DNA of 64,000 bases from the NCBI GenBank assembly GCA_000953735.1, contig LN554852.1:4227846-4291845 (forward strand). The letters run 5' to 3'. This DNA comes from Moritella viscosa. GTDB taxonomy: Bacteria > Pseudomonadota > Gammaproteobacteria > Enterobacterales > Moritellaceae. The first letter of the stretch is position 1, and the number at the start of each line of letters is the position of its first letter. The notes beneath the pieces were generated by a model. It searched no databases and had not been told where the DNA came from. It worked only from the letters and a program-made list of their open reading frames with translations. Both the position numbers and the translations under genes were made by a program. Positions 1 through 9,061 of this stretch are shown here, in pieces.

Positions 1-66
1 TTTAGTCATAACATCGCTGCTCATGTTGCTGCTGGAATTTTTATTAACTGCTTGGTTCTGGCTCAT
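1..66 (-). CDS. rbsC: Ribose ABC transporter permease, N-terminal fragment (cut by window edge)
   Basis: Only the first 22 codons lie in the window, reading [10 protein letters not shown] and onward without a stop. The ATG overlaps the rbsA stop as ATGA, the coupling expected for rbsA-rbsC. The visible part is a polar cytoplasmic leader, so no membrane segment can be seen. The call rests on position directly after rbsA in the usual rbsD-A-C-B order, not on sequence motifs. RbsC would be the membrane channel of the D-ribose importer. Confidence 0.7.
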   Translation of the reverse strand, partial: MSQNQAVNKNSSSNMSSDVMTK

Positions 67-1568
67 CGCCCTGCCTCATCTATTTTTTTGCCAACAGCGC
101 ATGCCATTAGTTGTTCTTGGTTAGCATGTTCTGCCATAAATTCACCGCTGATCTGCCCTTCGTGCATCACTAAAATTCGATCGCTCATCCCCAATACTTC
201 AGGCATTTCTGACGAAACTAAAATGATACTCATACCTTCTTCTTTAAATTGATTTATTAACTGGTAAATCTCTTTTTTAGCGCCAACATCCACACCGCGT
301 GTTGGTTCATCTAAAATAAGTACTTTAGGACAAGTCATCAAACCTTTAGCAATCGCTACTTTTTGTTGATTACCACCGGATAAGTTACCAATGATTTGAT
401 CACGACTTGGGGTTTTAACATTAAACAAACGCATGAAATTTTCAACCGCTGTGGCTTCTTTAGCATGGTCGAGCTGTAAGCCTTTCGACATTAGGTCTAA
501 TGCACACAAGGACATATTTTCTTTTACCGACAAACCAAGCACGAGTCCATCGCCTTTCCGATCTTCCGAAATATAAGCGATACCATTAGCCAAACCATCA
601 CGCGGTGTTACAGGACTAACAACCTTGCCATCTAAGATCACGTCGCCCGACTCACGCGCTAGCGCACCATAAATAGCTTTCATTAATTCGGTACGACCTG
701 CGCCCATTAAGCCTGAGATACCTAATATCTCACCGTGGTCTAATTTGAAACTGACATCATGCACACCCGGCGCCACAATGTTTTCAACTTCCATGCACGT
801 AGTACCATGCTTCACATCAATACGTGGGTAAATTTCATCTAAACGACGACCGACCATCTTCTCAATCAGACCATCTTCGTCAATGTCAGTCACGGCGATC
901 TTATCAATAAACTTACCATCGCGAAGTACGGTTATATCATCACAGATCTCGAAGATCTCTTTTAAACGATGGGAGATATAAACGATACCGCAGCCTTCAT
1001 TGCGCAATTCATTAATCACTTTAAATAATGATTTAGTCTCGCTCTCCGTCAATGCACCAGTCGGTTCATCCATCACGATAACTTGTGATTTAAATGACAG
1101 CGCTTTAGCAATTTCAACCATTTGCTGCTCGCCTAAACTTAGCTCACCCAACAATTGACGCGAACTTTTCTTCACGTCTAAGCGTTGTAACAAAGCATCA
1201 GCATCACGGTACATCTGTGCCCATTTAATACCGCCAAACGCATTAGTTTTCTCTCGACCTAAATAGATCTTTTCAGCAATCGTTAGCTCAGGGATCAAGT
1301 TTAATTCTTGATGAATAATACTAATGCCCATTTCTTGAGAATGACGAGGTCCATTAAAAGTAACATCACTACCTTGATAGTTAATATTACCTTTATCCAT
1401 GTGATAGATACCCGTGATGACCTTCATCAGTGTCGACTTACCGGCACCATTTTCGCCCAGTAATGCCATTACCTTACCTGGGTATACATTCAAACAAGCA
1501 TTATCTAGTGCTTTCACACCAGGAAATGATTTTTCGATACCACTGAGTTTTAAAATTGCTTGCGTCAT
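63..1568 (-). CDS. rbsA: Ribose import ATP-binding protein RbsA
   Basis: 501 residues, the same length as E. coli RbsA. It has two ABC ATPase halves: the first Walker A is GENGAGKST near residue 38, with signature LSLGEQQ and Walker [11 protein letters not shown]. The second half has [11 protein letters not shown], signature LSGGNQQK and LILDEPTRG. This degenerate second Walker A is typical of sugar importers of the Rbs/Mgl/Ara type. It energises D-ribose uptake at the inner membrane with RbsC and the periplasmic RbsB. A start 24 bases upstream is possible, but the ATG at 1568 has an AGGA ribosome site six bases before it and gives the family start. It follows rbsD and overlaps rbsC. Confidence 0.96.
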   Translation of the reverse strand: MTQAILKLSGIEKSFPGVKALDNACLNVYPGKVMALLGENGAGKSTLMKVITGIYHMDKGNINYQGSDVTFNGPRHSQEMGISIIHQELNLIPELTIAEKIYLGREKTNAFGGIKWAQMYRDADALLQRLDVKKSSRQLLGELSLGEQQMVEIAKALSFKSQVIVMDEPTGALTESETKSLFKVINELRNEGCGIVYISHRLKEIFEICDDITVLRDGKFIDKIAVTDIDEDGLIEKMVGRRLDEIYPRIDVKHGTTCMEVENIVAPGVHDVSFKLDHGEILGISGLMGAGRTELMKAIYGALARESGDVILDGKVVSPVTPRDGLANGIAYISEDRKGDGLVLGLSVKENMSLCALDLMSKGLQLDHAKEATAVENFMRLFNVKTPSRDQIIGNLSGGNQQKVAIAKGLMTCPKVLILDEPTRGVDVGAKKEIYQLINQFKEEGMSIILVSSEMPEVLGMSDRILVMHEGQISGEFMAEHANQEQLMACAVGKKIDEAGR

Positions 1569-1635
1569 GTCAGTTCCTACTTTAATCCGCATAAATCGCT
1601 ATTATTACGTGTCGTACAACCAATGTTGAGCGGGA

Positions 1636-2055
1636 TTAAAATACCACTCCAGATTGGAAGATCACATTGGCATAAGGCGTACATTCACCCGTGCGCACAA
1701 CTGCTTTGCTCTGGTGTGTTCGTCGCTTAAATGCTTCGTGGCTAATATAAGTAATTACTATCGTTTTGTTGGTGAGTTGTTCTTCACTGGTGATCACATC
1801 AAGTAAGGCCGAGTGTAACTCAGGGCTAACCGTAGCAAACTCTTCCGCAAGTACGATGCCTTCAATTTGCATTTCGCCGAGTATCGCTTTAACTGTCGCA
1901 ATGAATGTTGGAACACCCGGAATCAATGCAAGATCAATACGCTGCGTTGAATCTGGGACAGGTAAACCAGCATCACAAATGGTGATCTCGTTAGTATGGC
2001 CAAGCGTCGCAACTAAATAAGATAAGTCTGCGTTGATAAGTGCATTTTTCTTCAT
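1636..2055 (-). CDS. rbsD: D-ribose pyranase
   Basis: 139 residues, the family length. RbsD interconverts the pyranose and furanose forms of D-ribose so that the furanose can be phosphorylated by ribokinase. The conserved N-terminal LGHTNEI with the catalytic histidine (residue 20), the CDAGLPVP segment and the C-terminal GECTPYANVI are all present. An AAGG ribosome site lies eight bases before the ATG. It is the first gene of the visible rbsD-A-C operon, 67 bases upstream of rbsA, and is preceded by a strong palindromic operator. Confidence 0.96.
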   Translation of the reverse strand: MKKNALINADLSYLVATLGHTNEITICDAGLPVPDSTQRIDLALIPGVPTFIATVKAILGEMQIEGIVLAEEFATVSPELHSALLDVITSEEQLTNKTIVITYISHEAFKRRTHQSKAVVRTGECTPYANVIFQSGVVF

Positions 2056-2536
2056 AGATCACGCCTTACAAAGTGAAAATAGCTAAATATAAGTCTTCGA
2101 TTAAATGGATATTAACGCCAATCGAAACGTTTGCGCAAACGTTTCGATTGGTTGAATATAGTTAAAAATAAGGATAATTCTAGTTTTTAACTATAAAAAT
2201 GCGAGTTAGATCGAAGAACGAGTTGAATTTCTTTCATTTGAAATGGAGAGGTTATTTTTACGAAGAAAATAGCTTATATCGAAAGTAATAGAGCAGATAA
2301 AATGGAGTAGAAAATAAAATAGAACCAATAATATTTGAACTCTATTCTCATAAAAACGACTATATTTTAAGCATATTTATTCGTGTTTATAAATTAGATC
2401 AAAATAACAATACACCCAGTATTATCTTAACAAGGCAGATTTTAATATCGCATTTACGATCAACTTCATGTTTTTATTCTTACTTATGATGTAGTTTATC
2501 CTCCTTTAATATTATTGATATGTAATAGAGTTAAAC
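2056..2536. other. Intergenic region between divergent rbsD and the DUF1097 gene
   Basis: About 480 AT-rich bases with no convincing ORF. The rbsD-proximal part holds the palindromic operator at 2118-2151. The rest must carry the start signals of the rightward gene at 2537, but no clear -35/-10 pair could be fixed by eye. Confidence 0.6.
2118..2151. promoter_or_regulatory. Double LacI-family operator upstream of rbsD (probable RbsR site)
   Basis: A 34-bp perfect palindrome centred between 2134 and 2135. It contains two copies of the octamer AAACGTTT (2125-2132 and 2137-2144), whose own dyads are 12 bp apart. The CGAAACGTTT half matches the known RbsR operator of enterobacteria; the inner GCAAACGTTT arms resemble PurR sites. 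Its position 63 bp before the rbsD start fits repression of the rbs operon, relieved by ribose. The regulator is inferred; no rbsR is in the window. Confidence 0.8.
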
Positions 2537-3001
2537 ATGAAAAATCGTTATCAGGTAGCCATTTCAGCTGGACTACTTGCAGCGCTATGGTGTGGTATCG
2601 CCGATACCTTTCATCTGACAACTTGGATCGGATTTTTAAGTTGCAGCACTTATTTTGCACAACCGAAAGCTGGATTTCAGGGTGTATTAATGACTTGGTT
2701 CACTAATCTGTCTGGAGTCTTCTGGGCTTGGTTAGCCATCTCCGCCAGTAGTTTTGTCGACGCTCCGCTGCTGGGTTATCTCCTCACAGGTGTAATCACC
2801 AGTATTATGTGCCTGCAAGCTAGTTATGCCAAACTGGCGTTTATACCCGGCGCCTTTATTGGTTGCTGCATTACTTTTGCCATGGCTGGCGATGTTTCTC
2901 ATATTATTCTGCCATTACTAGCTGGCGGCCTGCTGGGTTACGCCATGACACAGTTAACAGCCTGGTTTATTAGCCTTAAAGCAGCGCCACAGCACGCTTA
3001 A
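2537..3001 (+). CDS. DUF1097 family inner-membrane protein
   Basis: 154 residues with four to five hydrophobic segments, at about 7-25, 50-70, 78-95, 100-118 and 122-145. It resembles the DUF1097 family (E. coli YcdZ) over its whole length, with shared features LLAALWCGIAD, WIGFLSCSTYFA, LLTGVITSIMCLQA and FIPGAFIGCC. The function of the family is unknown. It stands alone between the rbs operon and a leftward channel gene, and no operon partner is visible. A weak AGAG ribosome site precedes the ATG. Confidence 0.8.
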   Translation: MKNRYQVAISAGLLAALWCGIADTFHLTTWIGFLSCSTYFAQPKAGFQGVLMTWFTNLSGVFWAWLAISASSFVDAPLLGYLLTGVITSIMCLQASYAKLAFIPGAFIGCCITFAMAGDVSHIILPLLAGGLLGYAMTQLTAWFISLKAAPQHA

Positions 3002-3049
3002 TCTCCTAGATCCAGCGAAGCAGTTTTCGCAATTTACAACACCGTAATG

Positions 3050-3072
3050 AGAGCTAGATTATAACTAGCTCT
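3050..3072. terminator. Short hairpin between convergent genes
   Basis: Inverted repeat AGAGCTAG / CTAGCTCT (8-bp stem, 7-base loop) just past the DUF1097 stop and before the 3' end of the leftward channel gene. No long T-tract follows on either strand, so termination is only plausible. Confidence 0.4.
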
Positions 3073-3094
3073 TTAAGCATAACCAAAAATAAAA

Positions 3095-3961
3095 CTAGAA
3101 TTTATAAGTAACCGCAAAGTAATGAGCAAAACCAGACGAGTCTAAAGCAACTATCCCACCGCCATCTTCAATAGTATAAACATCCTTATATATTTTCACG
3201 CCATAACCTAGAGAGTAGCGAGCTGAGTGCCAGTAAATACCATTAAACATCACACCGCCATGGGTTGTCGTTGGCACGTAAAGATCGTTAATAGCATCCG
3301 CACCAAATTGATAATCAACATAGCCCTGATAAGCAATAAAACTGTCATTGTCAAAAGTCACAAATGGCTTAAACCAGTTCATTGAAAACTGAAAACCATT
3401 CCAATCCTTGGCATTCAGATCATACAAACCATATAGGTTCATGCCCACCTTACCAAACCAGGGTATCGAGACATCACTACCTACCCCCCAAAACGAATTA
3501 TTAACATCACCAACTATCGCACCACCATTGCTATCAGTACCTGTAATGCCACCACCGCCCCAATTAAATAAAGTTGCAATGTAAACCTCTTGCACTGGCC
3601 CAAACGATAAATCTTTGCCCGTCATTGCATCGAGTGAGAAACGTGGGGCTAATTTCATGAATAGCTTACTTGCACCATTGATTTTGTCCGAATCAGTGGA
3701 ATCTGTATTGGCTAAATTAAACACGTCTACGTAGCCATACAAATCAACAATGCCAGAGCGACCACCAAACTCCAATTCAAGATAGTCATGGACTAAATTA
3801 TCTTCACTACTCGGCTTTTCGTTAACGGCATACATCATATTAAACTGCATCCATCTGTAGTCTTTTTTATGTAGGCCATCGCTATAATCAGCAGCAACAG
3901 TAGTATTCGAAAAAATAACTAAAGCGGCACTCAAAAGTAATAATTTATAGATATTGTTCAT
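3095..3961 (-). CDS. OmpK/Tsx-family nucleoside-specific outer-membrane channel (copy 1)
   Basis: 288 residues with a signal peptide ending near TVA-ADYSD, and a C-terminal YKF ending in phenylalanine as in outer-membrane beta-barrels. It closely matches Vibrio OmpK: the mature start ADYSDG, the LELEFGGRSGIVDLYGYVDV block, FSLDAMTGKDLSFGPVQEVY, DWNGFQFSMNWFKPF and GGVMFNGIYWHSARYS. The family comprises Tsx-type channels for nucleosides; OmpK is also a vibriophage receptor. A paralogue lies directly upstream (4276-5115) in the same orientation with its own hairpin between, so the two are probably separate units. Function in nucleoside uptake is inferred from the family and the adjacent nucleotidase and nuclease genes. 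Confidence 0.88.
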   Translation of the reverse strand: MNNIYKLLLLSAALVIFSNTTVAADYSDGLHKKDYRWMQFNMMYAVNEKPSSEDNLVHDYLELEFGGRSGIVDLYGYVDVFNLANTDSTDSDKINGASKLFMKLAPRFSLDAMTGKDLSFGPVQEVYIATLFNWGGGGITGTDSNGGAIVGDVNNSFWGVGSDVSIPWFGKVGMNLYGLYDLNAKDWNGFQFSMNWFKPFVTFDNDSFIAYQGYVDYQFGADAINDLYVPTTTHGGVMFNGIYWHSARYSLGYGVKIYKDVYTIEDGGGIVALDSSGFAHYFAVTYKF

Positions 3962-4275
3962 CAGTTAAATCCCATAATTATGGTATGTAAACGTTGAGCA
4001 TCAATAAATTCAGTGCAGCTAAATCTAAGTTTATTAAGCTAGATACAATAGACTCATAATTATAGACTAAGCACTACAAACAGCCTTATTGGCTTATAAA
4101 TCAGTCATAATGAATTATATTACTACTGTAAAACAATAAAATTAAGTTGAAAATAAATTATACAGAAGAGAGCATTACAGGGGATTATAAGAAGTGAGTA
4201 AATTATAGAAAATCAATGGAGTAATATGTGGAGCCACGCTAACCGCGGCTCCACCACTTATTCTAAAATTAGGTT
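3962..4275. other. Intergenic region between the two OmpK/Tsx paralogues
   Basis: About 310 AT-rich bases. The end near 4228-4254 holds a hairpin following copy 2. The remainder must contain the promoter of copy 1, but nothing could be assigned with confidence. No ORF of note. Confidence 0.5.
4228..4254 (-). terminator. Hairpin after OmpK/Tsx copy 2
   Basis: GTGGAGCCACG pairs with CGCGGCTCCAC (11-bp stem with one mismatch, five-base loop) 22 bases beyond the copy 2 stop. GC-rich in an AT-rich stretch, but no clean U-tract follows on the minus strand. Confidence 0.55.
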
Positions 4276-5115
4276 TTAGAATTTGTATGTTGCAGCGAAG
4301 TAATGTGCGAAGCCTGAAGTGTCTAACCCACCAAATGCTACACCATCTTCAAGTGTATAAGCATCATTATACGCTTTTAAGCCGTAACCCACAGAGTAAC
4401 GCTCTGAGTGCCAGTAGATACCATTGAACATAACACCACCACTGCTAACATGATTTGCATCTGTATCAGCACCAAATTGGTAATCGATGTAACCCTGGTA
4501 AGAGATAAAGCTACCGTTATCAAAGTTAACGAAAGGCTTGAACCAGTTCATCGAGAATTGGTAACCGTTCCAATCTTTAGCGTTGATATCGTATAAACCA
4601 TAAACATTCATACCGACTGTACCTAACCAAGGCACCATCACATCAGAACCTAGACCGAAGAATGCATTGTTAACATCACCATCGCCGCCATTCGCGTTTG
4701 CAGAACCGCCACCCCAGTTAAATAACGTAGCTATATATACTTCTTGTACTGGACCAAAAGACAAATCTTGACCAGTCATGCCATCAAGAGAAAAACGCGG
4801 AGCAAGTTTCATGAACATTTTGCTTGCATCATCTTTCTTATCTGAATCGCTAGAGTCAGAACTCATTAGATTAAATACATCAACATAACCGTATAGATCA
4901 ACAACCCCTGAGCGGCCGCCAAACTCCATTTCTAAATAATCATGCTTTAGATTATCTTCACCACTTGGTTTTTCACCAACGGCATACATTAAGTTGAACT
5001 GTGACCATTTGTAATCATTCTTATGGATATCATCAGAATAATCAGCCGCGAACGCGTTGCAAGATAGAGCTGCAAGAGTTGTTGCAGCTAATGCTACATT
5101 TTTAACATTTTTCAT
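4276..5115 (-). CDS. ompK: OmpK/Tsx-family nucleoside-specific outer-membrane channel (copy 2)
   Basis: 279 residues from the chosen ATG, which has a GGAAG ribosome site five bases before it; an upstream ATG at 5139 has no such site. The signal peptide ends near AFA-ADYSDD and the C-terminus is ATYKF. It shares nearly all conserved blocks with copy 1 (LEMEFGGRSGVVDLYGYVDV, DLSFGPVQEVYIATLFNWGG, MFNGIYWHSERYSVGYG), so the pair is a tandem duplication. Copy 2 is closer to Vibrio OmpK in its loops. The product is a beta-barrel channel expected to admit nucleosides. The upstream 1-kb spacer holds its control region. Confidence 0.9.
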   Translation of the reverse strand: MKNVKNVALAATTLAALSCNAFAADYSDDIHKNDYKWSQFNLMYAVGEKPSGEDNLKHDYLEMEFGGRSGVVDLYGYVDVFNLMSSDSSDSDKKDDASKMFMKLAPRFSLDGMTGQDLSFGPVQEVYIATLFNWGGGSANANGGDGDVNNAFFGLGSDVMVPWLGTVGMNVYGLYDINAKDWNGYQFSMNWFKPFVNFDNGSFISYQGYIDYQFGADTDANHVSSGGVMFNGIYWHSERYSVGYGLKAYNDAYTLEDGVAFGGLDTSGFAHYFAATYKF

Positions 5116-6166
5116 CATTACTTCCATTTTATGGTGCACAACTCTGTATGAGTCAGCGCTATTTTTATGGCGCGAGTGTATCTAGATTTATAAAAAGTTC
5201 AATAAATCTGTAACAAACACAGTATCAAATATTAAAAAATGTGATCAAAGGTCAAATCAACTGCATTACATGTTACGGGCGATATTTTTAACTACATGTG
5301 AGTAGTATCGCAGTAAGCTGTTGTTGCAAAAAGACTTATTAAATATCTATTTTATCCATTTAAAATGGGCACTTAATTAAGCTTTTGATTTAAAAGAACT
5401 TCATTATTTATTCAATTTAAAAGCAGAATTAACGGCCTACAAAGAAGATGTACAAAAAATGCACAGACAATGAATAAACAATTAAGTAGTTGATAAGAAA
5501 CAAATTGTACCTCATAGGTGATATTTACTTAAGCAAACTCTATAACCGACTAGAACATAAAATTACTTATTCATATTAAAAATAAATAGACATTACCCTT
5601 AACACTATCCCCCCCCCTCGAATTGATTTATAACGCACATTTAGACATAAATCGAAACAGCATATTATGCTAATTTAGATTATTATGAATCAGCCTGAAA
5701 ATACAAAGTATTAAAAATAAAAGATACTGACCAAGAAGTCATAGAGAAATTAAAATATAAGTACCGAATAAATAGGCGAAGCCAACGAAATCCAACAAAT
5801 CATTGTAATAAAAGGCCTTAAGTATAAAAAAACAATACATTCCAGCTTTGTGATACCTGAAAAATATTTGATGAATGTTTCATTTTCTTTACTAAAAATG
5901 ATGAAGCAATAGCTCTAAATCACACTTTAAGGATTTGACCTGTAACGAACCTATCTATTTTGAACGTAGATGTATAGTTTATTCCCCCGCATTAAGCTTT
6001 TATAGCAGTCGATTACATAGATGACATTCTCACTATGCAGTCTCACCACCAGCGCAAAGTTAAAGCTGCTAACGAAGAAACAACACGGGTGTGTGCAGTC
6101 ACGACTAAACATACAAGTGCTCATGCATTTAAGCTTTAGCATAAGCAATAATATTTAGGATTAATT
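5116..6166. other. Long non-coding spacer between divergent OmpK and nucleotidase genes
   Basis: About 1050 AT-rich bases. A candidate minus-strand promoter for ompK (TTGAAC, 16 bases, TACACT) lies near 5174-5201, and an imperfect CRP-like sequence TGTGATCAAAGGTCAAA near 5240-5256. Both are weak visual matches. A run of nine C residues stands at 5609-5617. The small ORF at 5951-6148 is not credible. The rest shows nothing recognisable, which is unusual for a spacer this long. Confidence 0.5.
5609..5617. repeat. Nine-base poly-C tract
   Basis: Nine consecutive C residues in an otherwise very AT-rich spacer, about 550 bases upstream of the nucleotidase start. Homopolymer tracts of this size can vary in length, but no gene or promoter element is placed across it. 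Confidence 0.7.
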
Positions 6167-7834
6167 ATGAGAAAGAAAATATTAACTCTTGCCATTAGTA
6201 GTGTCCTATCAACTATTGTTACAGGTTGTGCAACTCAGTCTACAGAGCAAGTTAATTCCCACAAATGGCTCCAAGATAAAGAATATAACCTGACAATTCT
6301 CCACACCAACGATAACCACGGTAATTTCTGGCAAAATAAATACGGTGAGCGAGGCATGGCAGCCCGTGCCACTTTGATAAATAATATTCGTAATGAAGTT
6401 AAAGCCGAAGGTGGTTCTGTACTACTGTTATCTGGCGGCGATATTAATACGGGTGTACCAGAGTCTGACTTACAAGATGCTGAACCTGATTTTATTGGAA
6501 TGAACATGATTGGTTACGATGCTATGACTATCGGTAATCATGAATTCGACAATCCGCTTGACGTTTTAGCAAAACAAGAAGGTTGGGCTGAATTCCCCTT
6601 CCTTGCAGCAAACATCTATAAAGATGGCGAACGCATGTTTGACGCCTATAAAATTTTCAATAAATCTGGTATCAAAATAGCCGTTATAGGACTCACCACA
6701 GAGGACACCGCTAACATAGGTAACCCTGAATTTATCGGCGAGATTGAATTTAGAGATCCAAAAGTTGAAGCTAAAAACGTCATCGCTGAGCTAAAAGAAA
6801 AATACAATCCAGATATCATTATTGCTGCAACACATATGGGCCATTATCTAAATGGTGATAATGGTTCAAATGCGCCAGGTGATGTGCAACTTGCGCGTTA
6901 TCTCGATGAAGGCGACCTAGACATGATCGTCGGTGGCCATTCACAAGAACCTGTTTGCATGGAAGGTGAACACCAATACGCTGATTTCAAACCCGGTCAA
7001 GTATGCAAACCCGATCAACAAAATGGTACCTATATTGTTCAAGCACACGAATGGGGTAAATATGTTGGCCGTGCTGATTACACCTTTAAAAACGGTGAGT
7101 TCATGCTGCAATCTTATAACCTTATCCCTGTTAACTTGAAGAAAAAAATTAAAAACGCGGATGGTAAAAAAGTGCGCGTACTTATTCAAGATGAGATAGC
7201 GCAAGATCAAGTAGTATACAACACATTAAAACCTTTCCAAGATAAAGGCCAAGTAGCGCTAAATATCCAAATCGGTCAAAGCAACGGTCTACTTCAAGGT
7301 GAACGTAACATCGTTCGTAACAACCAAACAAATCTCGGTCGCTTAATTGCAACATCACATATGCAACGCGCAAAAGCAGATTTTTCTATCATGAATTCAG
7401 GTGGCGTTCGTGCGTCTATTGAAGCTGGTAATATCACTTATAAAGACGTATTAACAGTACAACCGTTTGGCAATATCATCACTTATGTTGATATGACCGG
7501 CAAAGAAGTCATGGATTACCTCAATGTAGTGAGCACTAAGACCCGTGATTCAGGTGCTTATGCACAATTTGTTGGTATTTCGATGACGGTTACGAACGAC
7601 AAGGTTACAAACGTAGTTATCGCGGGTAAACCACTTGATACAGCAGCAACTTATCGCTTCACTATCCCATCATTTAATGCAGCTGGCGGTGACGGTTATC
7701 CAAACATCACTGCTCACCCTGCATTTGTAAATACGGGTTATGTGGATGCTGAAGTACTAAAAGACTACATCCAGGCAAACTCTCCGATTAACGTCAATGA
7801 TTTTGTACCTAAAGGTGAAATTAAGCACCTGTAA
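6167..7834 (+). CDS. 5'-nucleotidase / UDP-sugar hydrolase family lipoprotein (copy 1)
   Basis: 555 residues. The signal peptide ends in lipobox VTGC (Cys 21), so it is probably anchored as a lipoprotein, as in the Vibrio NutA nucleotidase. The N-terminal metallophosphoesterase domain shows HTNDNHG (46-52), SGGD (89-92), GNHEFD (123-128), THMGHY and GGHSQ. The C-terminal UshA domain shows NSGGVRASIEAG, PFGNIITYVDMTG and the substrate loop SFNAAGGDGYP. It should strip phosphate from nucleotides in the periplasm or at the outer membrane. It leads a rightward group with a porin and two nucleases. A close paralogue lies on the other strand at 14129-15778. Confidence 0.93.
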   Translation: MRKKILTLAISSVLSTIVTGCATQSTEQVNSHKWLQDKEYNLTILHTNDNHGNFWQNKYGERGMAARATLINNIRNEVKAEGGSVLLLSGGDINTGVPESDLQDAEPDFIGMNMIGYDAMTIGNHEFDNPLDVLAKQEGWAEFPFLAANIYKDGERMFDAYKIFNKSGIKIAVIGLTTEDTANIGNPEFIGEIEFRDPKVEAKNVIAELKEKYNPDIIIAATHMGHYLNGDNGSNAPGDVQLARYLDEGDLDMIVGGHSQEPVCMEGEHQYADFKPGQVCKPDQQNGTYIVQAHEWGKYVGRADYTFKNGEFMLQSYNLIPVNLKKKIKNADGKKVRVLIQDEIAQDQVVYNTLKPFQDKGQVALNIQIGQSNGLLQGERNIVRNNQTNLGRLIATSHMQRAKADFSIMNSGGVRASIEAGNITYKDVLTVQPFGNIITYVDMTGKEVMDYLNVVSTKTRDSGAYAQFVGISMTVTNDKVTNVVIAGKPLDTAATYRFTIPSFNAAGGDGYPNITAHPAFVNTGYVDAEVLKDYIQANSPINVNDFVPKGEIKHL

Positions 7835-7894
7835 TACAAATTTAATGAATTAATAATAAAGTAAAACAGCTCAAAATAAAAACAAAACTAAAAT

Positions 7895-7910
7895 CGCACA
7901 ATTTTGTGCG
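7895..7910. repeat. Small inverted repeat before the porin gene
   Basis: CGCACAA / TTGTGCG with a two-base centre, in the short AT-rich gap between the nucleotidase and the porin. There is no T-tract, so a protein-binding site or weak processing hairpin is as likely as a terminator. Confidence 0.4.
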
Positions 7911-7935
7911 GTTAACACTTACAGAGATAAAACAC

Positions 7936-9015
7936 ATGTTAAAGAAAACTGCTCTTGCAATAGCTCTCTCTTCTTTATTCGTAGGTACAGCGGCTCAAGC
8001 GGTGACTGTATATCAAGCTGATAACGGCGACAAAGTAGAAGTTTACGGTGAAGTGGGCGTTGGCGGCCATTTCGGTGCAAATTACGAATCAGGTGAGTTT
8101 TACCGCGATAAAAACTTTATCGATGATAGCTTTGCAACGTTTGGTGTGAAAGGCACAAAAGAAGACGTTTACTACCGTCTAGAACTTGATTACCAGCGTG
8201 AAAACTGGAAGTACGGCTCAGGAGACATGGTATTAGCTATCGATAAGCTATTCCTGGGTTACAAACTTGATAAACACAACTCAATTGAAGTGGGTTTAAC
8301 CGATACTGCATTTGATGATTACGACAAATATGGTGACTTCACATTCGATACAACGGTTGAAACTGGCGAAGCCGGTGACCAAGGCAGCACACTGAAATAC
8401 GAAGGTCGTTTCGACACAATTCGTTTAGGAGTGTCTTATTCATATGAATCTGAATCTTCTTCAGGCTCTGCATTAGGTGACATCGTAAACGGTTACGTTG
8501 GCTACTTTGGTAAACAGCTATCTGCTGTTGTTGGCATGGAAATGCGTGCAGGCTCGGATAGTGAATCAAAATATGGAGAACAAATTCTGTATGGTTTCGG
8601 TATGCGTTACAACGTAAACGAAAAACTGGCACTAGGTGTTAATGCATTCTTTGAGCAAGAAGATATCGCAAAAGTTAAAGCAGCTAGTCATAAAGATCCT
8701 AGTAACTCAGAAAACAATACGTATGTTTACAGTGAATACACAAAATTGGAGAACAAAGGTGGTCTCATTTCTGCTCGCTATAAGCTAGCTGACAAATGGG
8801 AACTGACAGGTTCTTATAACTATGAAGAGTACGAAAGCTGGGATATTCACAGCACTAACCATACAGGCACTAAGACCCCAGAATGGGGAACTGAACGCGT
8901 ATGGCAAACTGTTGGCGTGAATTATAAGCCTTTTCGATCTGTCGTTTTCTCGTTTGAGAAGAACTTCGGCGAATCAGCACAAAGTGCATACGCATACGCC
9001 CGTGTTTATTTCTAA
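7936..9015 (+). CDS. Gram-negative general porin
   Basis: 359 residues from an ATG that starts a clear signal peptide (MLKKTALAIALSSL to AAQA-VTVYQ); the upstream ATG at 7906 would place ten polar residues before it and lacks support. The mature protein begins with the porin strand VEVYGEVGVGG, has alternating beta segments and acidic loops (LELDYQREN, FLGYKLDKHNSIEVGLTD), and ends ARVYF with the terminal phenylalanine needed for barrel assembly. It belongs to the trimeric porin group (OmpU/OmpC-like); the substrate is not evident. Its place between a nucleotidase and secreted nucleases suggests uptake of nucleotide breakdown products or phosphate, which is inference. Confidence 0.85.
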   Translation: MLKKTALAIALSSLFVGTAAQAVTVYQADNGDKVEVYGEVGVGGHFGANYESGEFYRDKNFIDDSFATFGVKGTKEDVYYRLELDYQRENWKYGSGDMVLAIDKLFLGYKLDKHNSIEVGLTDTAFDDYDKYGDFTFDTTVETGEAGDQGSTLKYEGRFDTIRLGVSYSYESESSSGSALGDIVNGYVGYFGKQLSAVVGMEMRAGSDSESKYGEQILYGFGMRYNVNEKLALGVNAFFEQEDIAKVKAASHKDPSNSENNTYVYSEYTKLENKGGLISARYKLADKWELTGSYNYEEYESWDIHSTNHTGTKTPEWGTERVWQTVGVNYKPFRSVVFSFEKNFGESAQSAYAYARVYF

Positions 9016-9061
9016 GTCCAGTTACGTAACGAATATAGTTAACCAAATTTAAAGGCAAATT

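Noticed and set aside
5238-5258. CRP-like site upstream of ompK
   Set aside because: Only the TGTGA half is good; the second half is out of register, so it is mentioned only as weak.
5951-6148. 65-residue minus-strand ORF in the long spacer
   Set aside because: Odd composition (many Cys, no domain), no ribosome site noted, and it lies in the expected leader of the nucleotidase gene.
7835-7935. PhoB box before the porin
   Set aside because: No pair of CTGTCAT-like direct repeats was found, although phosphate control would make sense.
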